Positions 1-6,922 of a stretch of DNA of 17,588 bases are shown here, in pieces; the stretch's first letter is position 1, and each line of letters starts with the position of its first letter. The notes under the pieces were generated by a model. It made no database searches. It saw nothing but the letters and a program-made list of their open reading frames with translations, and had not been told where the DNA came from. This DNA comes from Cyanobacteria bacterium RUI128 (GTDB lineage Bacteria; Cyanobacteriota; Vampirovibrionia; Gastranaerophilales; Gastranaerophilaceae), in the NCBI GenBank assembly GCA_024695725.1, contig JAILHQ010000074.1, positions 1 through 17,588 of the forward strand, read 5' to 3'. The position numbers and the translations under genes were made by a program.

Positions 1-25
1 ACCATACAAGAAGTATTCAAGATAG
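1..25 (+). CDS. rpmI: 3' end of ribosomal protein L35 gene (partial)
   Basis: Bases 2-25 read in frame as Pro-Tyr-Lys-Lys-Tyr-Ser-Arg followed by TAG. The gene just upstream of rplT is almost always rpmI, and L35 proteins commonly end in a short basic tail after a Leu-Pro-Tyr or Pro-Tyr motif. The stop overlaps the rplT ribosome-binding site (AGGAG at 24-28), as expected for a tightly packed rpmI-rplT operon. Only seven residues are visible, so the call rests on position and this short tail. Confidence 0.6.
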
Positions 26-37
26 GAGTGTTGAACA

Positions 38-388
38 ATGAGAGTAAAACGTGGAAATGTATGTCGCAACAGACACAAAAAAATATTAAAGTTAGCTAAA
101 GGTTTTAAGGGCGCAAGAAGCAGAATATTTAAGGTTGCTAATTGTGCTGTAATGAAGGCTCTGAAATATGCTTACAGAGACAGACGTACAACAAAACGTA
201 ATATGCGTCGTTTGTGGATTGTAAGAATTAACGCTGCTGTAAGAGCAGAAGGTATGAGCTATTCAAGATTTGTAAATGCTTGCAAGAAAGCTAATATCGT
301 TATTAACAGAAAAATGTTAGCTGATTTGGCTGTAAATGATAAAGAAGCCTTTTCAATGATAGTTGAACAGGCTAAAGCTGCTTTATAA
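38..388 (+). CDS. rplT: 50S ribosomal protein L20
   Basis: L20 binds 23S rRNA early in large-subunit assembly and in several bacteria also represses its own operon. The 116-residue product has the usual L20 length and content: a very basic N-terminal half with the family signature around residues 10-35 ([17 protein letters not shown]), the [15 protein letters not shown] block near residues 47-61, and the [15 protein letters not shown] segment. The start ATG follows AGGAG with nine bases between. It directly follows the end of rpmI and is closed by a strong terminator at 403-440, so this is the last gene of the infC-rpmI-rplT type operon. No internal oddity is seen. Confidence 0.98.
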   Translation: MRVKRGNVCRNRHKKILKLAKGFKGARSRIFKVANCAVMKALKYAYRDRRTTKRNMRRLWIVRINAAVRAEGMSYSRFVNACKKANIVINRKMLADLAVNDKEAFSMIVEQAKAAL

Positions 389-402
389 TTTAAAGTAATT
401 AT

Positions 403-440
403 AAAAAGAGAGATTGGGATTTAACCAATCTCTCTTTTTT
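403..440 (+). terminator. Intrinsic terminator of the rpmI-rplT operon
   Basis: A perfect 15-bp inverted repeat (arms 403-417 and 425-439, loop of 7) ends in a run of six T. It begins 14 bases after the rplT stop codon. The A-rich 5' arm could also give a U-run in the opposite direction, but no minus-strand gene needs it. Confidence 0.92.
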
Positions 441-450
441 GTGCTAAACT
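421..450 (+). promoter_or_regulatory. Putative rnpB promoter inside the rplT terminator
   Basis: TAAACT at 445-450, preceded by TGC (extended -10 form TGnTAAACT), ends six bases before base 457, where the P1 stem of RNase P RNA begins. This is the expected distance to a transcription start. A weak -35, TTAACC at 421-426 (spacer 18), falls in the loop and 3' arm of the preceding terminator. The -10 is reasonable and the -35 is poor. Confidence 0.45.
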
Positions 451-456
451 AAAAAT

Positions 457-822
457 GCAAAGCAGCCGGATAATCGCGCTCAAAAGAGTGAGGAAAGTCC
501 GTGCATCCAAGAACAGCTTCCCTGAGAAACTCAGGACGGCGTGAGCCGGTGGATAGTGCCACAGAAATGAAGTCTGCCGATGGAATACTCTCCCCGAAGG
601 AGTTTGAAAGGTATTCACAGGCGATGGTGCAACGGTGAGGTAAGAGCATCACCAGCAATATTGAGAAATATTGGCTAGGTAAACCCGAAGCGGATGCAAG
701 ATTAAATCTAAGGTTATAAAGGCTGTTCGCCCACTTAGGACAAATCGCTAGAGTTTGTGAGTAATCACATTCCCAGACAGATGATTATCTAGAAACAGAA
801 CACGGCTTATGAACTGCTTTGC
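457..822 (+). ncRNA. rnpB: RNase P RNA, bacterial type A
   Basis: This is the catalytic RNA of RNase P, which trims 5' leaders from precursor tRNAs. The ends are set by P1: bases 457-465 (GCAAAGCAG) pair perfectly with 814-822 (CTGCTTTGC). The universal core is present: GAGGAAAGTCCG at 490-501 (5' side of P4) and ACAGAACACGGCTTAT at 795-810 (3' side of P4 and following junction). The GGTAAGAGC and GGTAAACCC segments typical of the P7-P15 region lie between, near 640 and 680. P3 looks short (CGCTC/GAGTG around four A). The length of about 366 nt is normal. Own promoter and terminator flank it. Two short minus-strand reading frames overlapping this gene are not real. Confidence 0.96.
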
Positions 823-826
823 AAAT

Positions 827-854
827 AAAAAGAACGGGTCACCCCGTTCTTTTT
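827..854. terminator. Bidirectional intrinsic terminator between rnpB and the 878-1522 gene
   Basis: A 12-bp stem (827-838 with 843-854, loop of 4) has five A on the left side and five T on the right side. It begins five bases after the end of rnpB RNA and 24 bases beyond the stop of the convergent minus-strand gene, and it gives a GC-rich stem followed by U in both directions. It therefore probably ends both transcripts. Confidence 0.88.
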
Positions 855-877
855 ATTATTTATGCTATATATTTCGA

Positions 878-1522
878 CTAATCTTCAGGAACATCCGATA
901 AAATCAAACATAATGCACCTGCAGCACATCCTGCAATAGCTGCACCTTTAGCAATAGCCTTAGCCTGAATCTTGCCTGCTGTTTTCTTTATTAAAGCAAA
1001 CATATTATCAGAAGTTTCAGAATGCTTAACCAAAGTTTTCTTTGATGCATCAAAGTTATCATTTAACATTTTTAAAACTGTTGTACGACCTGATATTTTA
1101 TCAGCCTTAGTTTTGAATTGTATATCAATTAAATCTTGTCTGACCTTATCCTTTGGCTGAGAATAAACACGTTTGATTGCGTCTTCAACAGTTTCTTCAT
1201 GAGATGCCTTAATAGCTTCAGACAATTCCTTACTATCTAAAATTTGAGGTCTTAATTCTTCGACGTTAGTTTCAGGATCAATAGCTGCCTTTAAGAATTT
1301 GCTAATTTTTGCAGATTCCTTAAGATCCTCTGAATTCATGGTTTTTCTAATCTCACGACTGGTCTCTTTAACAAATGTATCTGATGGCAAACCTTTGTAA
1401 AGCCAATTAGGTCTTATTGCAGAGTAAATGCCACCGGCAACTGCGCCGACACCTGTAGATAGTAGAATTCTGTTTTTCAAGTCCGCCATTCTGTCTGACG
1501 TACTAATCTTAGTAATACTCAT
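878..1522 (-). CDS. Uncharacterised protein with hydrophobic segments at both ends
   Basis: I do not recognise this 214-residue protein. A longer frame extends to 1594, but the ATG at 1520-1522 is the better start: it is preceded by AAAGGAT at normal spacing and the extra upstream residues look non-coding. A Gly/Ala-rich hydrophobic stretch lies near residues 17-37 and another at about 188-207, followed by a short acidic tail. Between them is a charged, probably helical region rich in Lys, Glu, Ser and Asp. There is no signal-peptide cleavage site, catalytic motif or known domain that I can see. The hydrophobic segments are small-residue rich, more like glycine-zipper or membrane-hairpin elements than normal transmembrane helices. 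It is monocistronic and converges on rnpB. It is possibly a lineage-restricted membrane-associated protein. Confidence 0.75.
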   Translation of the reverse strand: MSITKISTSDRMADLKNRILLSTGVGAVAGGIYSAIRPNWLYKGLPSDTFVKETSREIRKTMNSEDLKESAKISKFLKAAIDPETNVEELRPQILDSKELSEAIKASHEETVEDAIKRVYSQPKDKVRQDLIDIQFKTKADKISGRTTVLKMLNDNFDASKKTLVKHSETSDNMFALIKKTAGKIQAKAIAKGAAIAGCAAGALCLILSDVPED

Positions 1523-1694
1523 ACTTATATCCTTTTGATTTGTTTGGTTAATATCACATGAGGTATAGCGGGTACATTTTATCATATAAAACAATAAAAA
1601 TCAACATATATTTTACAAACCTTAAAGTGTAGAACCTGCTTGATATTTAGGTGTTTTTCAGGTACGCTTATAAAAACACAAGAGAGGATAGAGC

Positions 1695-3011
1695 ATGACA
1701 ATAAATCAACTACTAAAGCCTATAACAACAGAAAGAAAAGGTAACTTATACATTGGCGGTTGTGATGTAACACAACTAGCAAAAGAGTACGGTACACCGC
1801 TGTATGTTGTAGATGAAGATACACTCAGAGGTGTTTGCAGGGATTACAAACACGCCTTTGAAAAATATCCGCACACAAGAATGATGTATGCATCTAAAGC
1901 ACTTTGCACAAGCGCAATAGCAAAAATCTTAGACAGCGAAGGATTTGGTTTTGATACGGTTTCAATCGGTGAAATTTATACCGTACTTAACGCAGGGATA
2001 TCACTCGATAAAGTGCTTTTCAACGGTAACAACAAAACAGAAGAAGAACTTGATTTTGCAATTAAAAACGGTATCGGCAGAATATCTGTTGATAACTTTG
2101 CAGAAGTTGATTTAATATCAAAAGTCGGAGGCAGATATAACAAGCTTATTGACGTTCTGCTGCGTATAACACCGGGTATTGAATGTCATACTCACGAATA
2201 TATCCAGACTGGTCAGCTTGACTCAAAGTTCGGCTTTGACCTTTCTCAGATAGACGAAGTTATTACAAAAATAACAACAGAACATCAGAACATTAAAATT
2301 AGAGGTTTACACGCACACATAGGGTCACAGATCTTTGAACCTCAGTGTTTCCACGATGAAATAGATGTTCTTATTCAGGAAATATCACGCGTTGAAGAAA
2401 AATTCAACATTGTATTTGACGAAATAAACATTGGCGGCGGACTCGGGGTTAAATATACAGACAAAGACAGACCTCCTTCAATAGACGAAGTGGCTGATGT
2501 CATTATTGAATCACTCGAGAAACACATAAAGAAATACAATACGGAGCCACCTACACTGTACCTGGAGCCGGGTAGAAGTATAATATCAACGTCAGGTGTA
2601 ACGCTATACACAATCGGCTCAATGAAACAGGTACCAAACATGACAAAATACGTCACGGTTGACGGCGGAATGGCAGATAACCCAAGACCAAGCATGTATC
2701 AAGCAGAATATTTTGCAGAAGTAGGGAACGACACAGAAAAAAGAGATGAGGAAAAAGTCACAATAGCAGGCAAATTCTGCGAATCAGGTGATATCCTCAT
2801 AAAAGATATTACTCTGCCCAAAATGCAGACAGGCGATATTTTATGTGTTTATAACACAGGTTCCTACAATTATTCAATGTCAAGTAACTATAACAAAGCA
2901 GAAAAACCTGCCATGGTACTTGTAAAAGACGGAAAATCTGATATTATAGTATATAGAGAGACATTAGAAGATTTAATTTCTCATGACAATATTCCTGATA
3001 GGTTAAAATAA
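1695..3011 (+). CDS. lysA: Diaminopimelate decarboxylase
   Basis: LysA decarboxylates meso-diaminopimelate to L-lysine, the last step of the DAP pathway, using PLP. At 438 residues it matches the family (alanine racemase-type TIM barrel plus C-terminal beta domain). The PLP lysine is K68 in MMYASKAL. Other family marks are HAHIGSQ (about 206-212), the phosphate-binding GGGLG (247-251), EPGR (291-294), CESGD (362-366) which supplies active-site residues across the dimer, and the C-terminal YNTGSYNYSMSSNYN block. The ATG at 1695 follows AGAGAGGA by six bases. The stop TAA (3009-3011) overlaps the next ATG by one base, so cdaA is probably translated by coupling. It is the first gene of a run through recO. 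Confidence 0.97.
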   Translation: MTINQLLKPITTERKGNLYIGGCDVTQLAKEYGTPLYVVDEDTLRGVCRDYKHAFEKYPHTRMMYASKALCTSAIAKILDSEGFGFDTVSIGEIYTVLNAGISLDKVLFNGNNKTEEELDFAIKNGIGRISVDNFAEVDLISKVGGRYNKLIDVLLRITPGIECHTHEYIQTGQLDSKFGFDLSQIDEVITKITTEHQNIKIRGLHAHIGSQIFEPQCFHDEIDVLIQEISRVEEKFNIVFDEINIGGGLGVKYTDKDRPPSIDEVADVIIESLEKHIKKYNTEPPTLYLEPGRSIISTSGVTLYTIGSMKQVPNMTKYVTVDGGMADNPRPSMYQAEYFAEVGNDTEKRDEEKVTIAGKFCESGDILIKDITLPKMQTGDILCVYNTGSYNYSMSSNYNKAEKPAMVLVKDGKSDIIVYRETLEDLISHDNIPDRLK

Positions 3012-3895
3012 TGTACGAAAATTTCTTTAAACAGATACAAGCACAGTTTATGAGTGTATTTTCACAGTTTAATTGGGTTAATGCACTTGAAATTTTGTTT
3101 ATCATTGCGGTTGTATTGATTTTTTATAAGAAGTACATTCGACATACACAATCGGAAAAACTCGTCAGAGGAATAATGTTTCTGTTTGTTGCGTGGATCT
3201 TCAGCGAAATTTTAGGAGTGCTAAAATTAACCATTTTAGGTATGTTCTTAAAATCAATGGTTGCACTCATTTCACTCAGTTTAATCGTCATATTCCAGCC
3301 TGAACTCAGACGTTTTTTGAGTTATCTCGGGCAGCCGGGTTTTCTGAGTAAAACCTTCTTTGGGATAACAAACCACCAGTCAGGGAATGAAGATGACGAA
3401 ATTGATGTTATAAAAGAACTTGTTGAATCAGTAAAATATCTTACAAAGACAAAGACAGGTGCTCTTATTGTTCTGCAGAATGAATTAAGTCCGAGCGCGT
3501 ACTCTGAGGTCGGGACAAAACTCAATGCAGATGTATCAGCAGAACTTATATTGACCGTCTTTCACCCTAACACACCATTACACGACGGAGCTATGGTTAT
3601 TAAAGATAAAAAAATATTATCTGCAGGTGTATTGTTACCACTTACGGAAAATCCTAAACTCAGTTGGAAATACGGCACAAGACACCGTGCTGCGATAGGA
3701 CTTACTGAAATAACCGATTCTGCCTGCCTTGTTGTTTCGGAAGAAACAGGAGATGTATCTATCTGCATGGACGGTACACTTAAGAAATATGACGATCTTG
3801 TTACACTAAAAGAAGACTTGGAAAAAATACTAAATATAAATGACACTATAGACGAAAAGAAAAACGGTTTCTTTAGCTCATTTATCAAAAAATAA
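3011..3895 (+). CDS. cdaA: Membrane diadenylate cyclase (c-di-AMP synthase)
   Basis: CdaA condenses two ATP into c-di-AMP, which controls potassium and osmolyte uptake and wall homeostasis in bacteria that use it. The 294-residue product has hydrophobic segments at about residues 24-41, 52-71 and 73-95, then a soluble DisA_N domain (about 115-260). Both signature motifs are intact: DGA at 192-194 (LHDGAMV) and RHR at 224-226 (GTRHRAAIGL), followed by VVSEETG at 241-247. This is the membrane CdaA/DacA architecture, not DisA. In Firmicutes cdaA normally sits with cdaR and glmM; here it overlaps lysA by one base (TAATG). As I recall, lysA and a cdaA homologue are also neighbours in photosynthetic cyanobacteria, which fits the proposed lineage. 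No cdaR-like gene is present in the window. Confidence 0.95.
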   Translation: MYENFFKQIQAQFMSVFSQFNWVNALEILFIIAVVLIFYKKYIRHTQSEKLVRGIMFLFVAWIFSEILGVLKLTILGMFLKSMVALISLSLIVIFQPELRRFLSYLGQPGFLSKTFFGITNHQSGNEDDEIDVIKELVESVKYLTKTKTGALIVLQNELSPSAYSEVGTKLNADVSAELILTVFHPNTPLHDGAMVIKDKKILSAGVLLPLTENPKLSWKYGTRHRAAIGLTEITDSACLVVSEETGDVSICMDGTLKKYDDLVTLKEDLEKILNINDTIDEKKNGFFSSFIKK

Positions 3896-3919
3896 TAAAT
3901 ATATCAGAGGGGAGAATAT

Positions 3920-4825
3920 ATGTTTGGGTTTTCAAGGCACAGAAAAAGGGCTGTTATTAAAAAGAAAACGCCTAAGGAGTTATTTTTTGAAATATCAACC
4001 AGATTTGTAACATTGACGGTAGCTGCCTTTATTGTTGCTTTTGCTCTTGAATGCATATTACTTCCAAACAAGGTTATTGACGGCGGTGTTATTGGTGTAT
4101 CAATGATGATTAACTATGTGACAAACGCAAATCTGGGTTTGGTCATATTCTTGCTCAATCTGCCGTTTATCTTTTTAGCCTTGACTAATTTGGGAAAGAT
4201 GTTTGTACTGCAAACCTTCTACTCAGTTACAATGCTCGCTCTTGCAACAAACGTATTTAGCAGCTGGCACCATCCTGTGATTTTGAATGAATTACTACTG
4301 GTCGTAATCTTTGGCGGTATTATTTTGGGTTTTGGTGTTGGGCTGATTTTAAGAAACAGTGCATCCCTAGACGGTACTGAAATCTTATCGATTAAACTTT
4401 CTAAAAAATTCTCATTTATGACAATTGGGGAATTTCTTATGGGAATAAATCTGTTAATCTATACCGCAGCAGCTTTTGTCTTTGATTTAAAACAGGCGCT
4501 TTATTCAATCTTGACATACTTTGTTGCCTCTAAAGCCATTGATGCTGTTATTGATGGGTTTAACTCGTCAAAATCAGTGCGAATTGTGTCAGAATATTAT
4601 AAAGATATCGGTAACACGATAATGAAAGAGTTAGACGTAAGTGTTACCTATATGAAAGCAAGAGGCGGTTATTCCGGGGAAGAAAAGATTTTAACCTACT
4701 GTGTTGTTTCACGTTTGGAAATGGCAAAAGTTAAAGCGATAGTAAAGAATATCGACCCTAAAGCATTTCTTGTCATTGAAGCCGTTCACGAAGTTGAAGG
4801 GGTCAGGGTCAATAACCGAAAATAA
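3920..4825 (+). CDS. YitT family membrane protein (YitT plus DUF2179)
   Basis: This 301-residue integral membrane protein belongs to the YitT family, whose transport role is not established. After a basic cytoplasmic N-terminus (residues 1-20) come about five or six hydrophobic segments to roughly residue 215, including the family-like LLPNKVIDGGVIGVSMM stretch near 47-63 and the NSASLDGTEIL loop near 146-155. The soluble C-terminus (about 225-297) is a DUF2179 domain, shown by the GGYSGEEKILTYCVVSR segment and the following ValArg-type end. The ATG follows AGAGGGGAG closely, 24 bases after cdaA. It lies in the lysA-cdaA operon, but the sequence does not say what is transported or whether c-di-AMP controls it. 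Confidence 0.9.
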   Translation: MFGFSRHRKRAVIKKKTPKELFFEISTRFVTLTVAAFIVAFALECILLPNKVIDGGVIGVSMMINYVTNANLGLVIFLLNLPFIFLALTNLGKMFVLQTFYSVTMLALATNVFSSWHHPVILNELLLVVIFGGIILGFGVGLILRNSASLDGTEILSIKLSKKFSFMTIGEFLMGINLLIYTAAAFVFDLKQALYSILTYFVASKAIDAVIDGFNSSKSVRIVSEYYKDIGNTIMKELDVSVTYMKARGGYSGEEKILTYCVVSRLEMAKVKAIVKNIDPKAFLVIEAVHEVEGVRVNNRK

Positions 4826-4890
4826 AAATGTTAATTTGTGGACTAAACGGTTAGTTCATAATAGAATAATCTTAGGAGAAGTAACGGATA

Positions 4891-5655
4891 GTGGATAAGA
4901 ATTATACAACTGATGCAATCAATTTGCGTTCGTACGACCTTAGTGATGCGGACAAAATTGTTGTTATGTATTCCAGAGAAAAAGGTCTTATACGCTCCGT
5001 TGCAAAAGGGGTAAAACGTCCTAAAAGCAAACTTGGAGCAAGAATGGACTCTTTGATAGCCAACACTCTGCAGTTTTCAAGAGGGAGAAATCTTGATACA
5101 GTATGTCAGGCTCAGACAATTAATTCCTTCAGAAAAATACGTGAAGACATACTTAAGCTTACGTGCTCTTCATATATTTCAGAAATCGTTGCAAATTTCG
5201 GGCTGGAAGAAGATCCGGCATCAAAAGAAACCTATGACCTGCTCTATTCTGCGCTCTCGGGTATTTCTTCCGCTGTTGACAAGAAAGATATACTAATTTC
5301 AGTAATTAAGTTTCAGCTTAAAATGATGCTAATATCAGGAATTGTTCCCGAGCTAGATACCTGCCTGATATGCGGGGAAAGAATTCTGGACGAGCCGATG
5401 TACTTTTCAAAAGAGAGGTGCGGCGTTATCTGTTCAAGGTGTAATGAAAGCCATTATGCACCGCTACAAATGCACAATAAAATTCGAGATTTTCTTGTTG
5501 CCATGCTTCAGTTTGATTTTGATAAGACCAGTGAATATGAGACAAAGGCGACAGAAAAAGTTTGTATTGTGTGCTTTAATCTTCTGAAAGATTACATAAA
5601 TGCCCATTCCGATAAAAGATTTAAAACGGATAAAATGCTTGCCGAAGTATTATAA
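4891..5655 (+). CDS. recO: DNA repair protein RecO
   Basis: RecO works with RecR (and RecF) to load RecA onto SSB-coated single-stranded DNA in gap repair. The 254-residue product has the N-terminal OB-fold (about residues 5-80, with INLRSYDLSDADKIVVMYSREKG-like family sequence and the KGVKRPKSKLGARMD basic segment), a helical middle, and a zinc-binding module with C158-x2-C161 and C181-x2-C184 (C177 is nearby). The start is GTG, supported by GGAGAA ten bases upstream; no better ATG exists. It is 65 bases after yitT and probably ends that transcript. Its last two codons overlap the 3' end of the convergent porin gene by six bases. Confidence 0.95.
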   Translation: MDKNYTTDAINLRSYDLSDADKIVVMYSREKGLIRSVAKGVKRPKSKLGARMDSLIANTLQFSRGRNLDTVCQAQTINSFRKIREDILKLTCSSYISEIVANFGLEEDPASKETYDLLYSALSGISSAVDKKDILISVIKFQLKMMLISGIVPELDTCLICGERILDEPMYFSKERCGVICSRCNESHYAPLQMHNKIRDFLVAMLQFDFDKTSEYETKATEKVCIVCFNLLKDYINAHSDKRFKTDKMLAEVL

Positions 5656-6843
5656 AACGATTTGGGTTCCGATAATTATTCTGTGTGAATTACCCGCAAT
5701 ACTATCTTCTCTGAATACGTAATTGAGCATAAGTTTTATGGTCTGGCCTTTTATAAAGTAGTTTATACCAGTTGAATATTCCCTGGTATGATGAGAAGAG
5801 TCTTTTGTGTTCGGGGTAAAATCGTCAAATCTAGCCAGTAACTGAACCTTGTTAGTTAAGTCATAATAAAGAGTGGTATAATACCCTCTTGCATGAATAT
5901 TTGCAGCTCCCATTCTTCCGTTATAACCGTTTCCGTCCCCGACTTCGAAATCTGCTTTAAACTTTTTATAACGATAACTAATATAGGCACCAATATCTGT
6001 ATAGTCAAAATGTCTGCGACCTGAAGTAAGGCCACCGCCAATAATCAATTTGCCGTATTTACCGTCTGTTTTGCCCAGCGGCTTAAAATTTACCCATCCG
6101 CAAAATTCAGCACCCGGGAAAAACGAAGTAAAGTATGTTCCGGATGTATTAACCGCAATATCATAATCCATAAGAGAAAAATCACCCGCAAGACGAACCC
6201 CCATTTTTCTGATATTACCGAATTGTCTGCTTATTTGAGAACGAAAATAGAAGGGTATCAGGAGTTCACTTTGGGCACCTTCCGCACCTGTATGAGTTCT
6301 GGTATTACCAATGGTTAAAACAGCCTTATCGCAGAATCTGTGACGTATAAACACATCTGAAAACAAATTTTGCATAAAAGTAAATTCTTTTTGCGGGGTA
6401 AATCTGCCGGTTATAACAAAAGATGTTTTTTTGTTTCGAAACTGACCGTGGATACGACTTTCAACAATGTTGTAGGATACATTTGTATGATTATCATGGT
6501 TTTCAAAGCTTTCTACAAGACCGCCGCGCCACAAACCCCATAAACCAATATTACTGAGCGGCCCTTTTTCAAACTCTTTTGTTAAAAGGTTATTAAACAG
6601 ATATTCAATATGCTCATTATCCGAAACCTTTAAATCAAACACATCGTGAATCTTATCTTTCAGAGACTTATGATATTCTGCCTCATCAACAGGAACATCA
6701 CTAACATCCTCTTTTTCCTCTTTAATTACATCAAGTTCAACAGGGGTATCATCAAGCTGCAAAGGAATTTCCTCAATCGCATAAGCGCATGAGGTAAAGC
6801 TCAAAATGAGGAAGAATGTAATAAAAATCTTTTTCAAAGTCAT
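5650..6843 (-). CDS. Outer-membrane beta-barrel protein, phosphate-selective porin O/P-like
   Basis: The protein (397 residues from the ATG at 6841-6843; a TTG lies one codon upstream) starts with a clear Sec signal peptide: MTLKK, a hydrophobic core IFITFFLILSF, and a likely signal peptidase I cut after AYA near residue 23. The preceding Cys has a poor lipobox (FTSC), so lipidation is unlikely. A long acidic linker (about 24-65) precedes a barrel region with alternating polar and aromatic strands. The C-terminal third, including LLARFDDFTPN and a YSTGINYFIKGQ-type segment, resembles the phosphate-selective porin O/P family. The last residue is Leu, not the usual Phe. The substrate cannot be read from sequence. 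It implies an outer membrane. It is tail to tail with recO and divergent from ldpA. Confidence 0.8.
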   Translation of the reverse strand: MTLKKIFITFFLILSFTSCAYAIEEIPLQLDDTPVELDVIKEEKEDVSDVPVDEAEYHKSLKDKIHDVFDLKVSDNEHIEYLFNNLLTKEFEKGPLSNIGLWGLWRGGLVESFENHDNHTNVSYNIVESRIHGQFRNKKTSFVITGRFTPQKEFTFMQNLFSDVFIRHRFCDKAVLTIGNTRTHTGAEGAQSELLIPFYFRSQISRQFGNIRKMGVRLAGDFSLMDYDIAVNTSGTYFTSFFPGAEFCGWVNFKPLGKTDGKYGKLIIGGGLTSGRRHFDYTDIGAYISYRYKKFKADFEVGDGNGYNGRMGAANIHARGYYTTLYYDLTNKVQLLARFDDFTPNTKDSSHHTREYSTGINYFIKGQTIKLMLNYVFREDSIAGNSHRIIIGTQIVL

Positions 6844-6847
6844 CAAA

Positions 6848-6859
6848 AAAAGTATAGCA
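6848..6859 (-). promoter_or_regulatory. Putative extended -10 promoter of the porin gene
   Basis: On the minus strand TGCTATACT (-10 TATACT at 6851-6856, preceded by TGC) lies about seven bases before the porin's TTG/ATG codons. No Shine-Dalgarno sequence is visible between. If this is the real promoter the mRNA would be leaderless or nearly so; otherwise the true promoter lies further upstream towards ldpA. Confidence 0.3.
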
Positions 6860-6899
6860 CACTAACAAACAAAATTTAATAAAACAGTGATATTTATCA

Positions 6900-6917
6900 T
6901 ATAATAGTAGTAAGGGG
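6900..6917 (+). promoter_or_regulatory. Consensus -10 box and ribosome-binding site of ldpA
   Basis: A perfect TATAAT (6900-6905) has a weak TTAATA (6876-6881, spacer 18) upstream. AAGGGG (6912-6917) sits five bases before the ldpA ATG at 6923. The transcription start expected from this -10 would fall at or next to the ribosome-binding site, giving a very short leader, so the -10 assignment is tentative while the ribosome-binding site is solid. Confidence 0.4.
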
Positions 6918-6922
6918 AACAG

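Noticed and set aside
421..658. Two minus-strand reading frames of 65 and 69 codons over the rnpB region
   Set aside because: They overlap the conserved core of RNase P RNA and the rplT terminator, have no ribosome-binding site, and show no protein-like composition.
1523..1594. N-terminal extension of the 878-1522 gene to an upstream ATG
   Set aside because: The internal ATG has a good AAAGGAT site at proper spacing, and the 24 extra residues look like translated promoter DNA.
1651..1679. 8-bp inverted repeat in the lysA leader, considered as an attenuator or lysine riboswitch
   Set aside because: It is one small AT-rich stem with a 13-base loop and no T-run. The leader of about 100 bases is too short and lacks the conserved multi-helix core of a lysine riboswitch.
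4842..4855. Short inverted repeat ACTAA/TTAGT between yitT and recO
   Set aside because: Five-base arms in AT-rich DNA are expected by chance, and no promoter of quality lies beside it.
5856..6041. Minus-strand frame of 61 codons inside the porin gene, and similar internal frames in lysA, cdaA, ilvD, uvrB and the GGDEF gene
   Set aside because: They are shadows in other frames of well-supported genes, with no ribosome-binding sites or family features.
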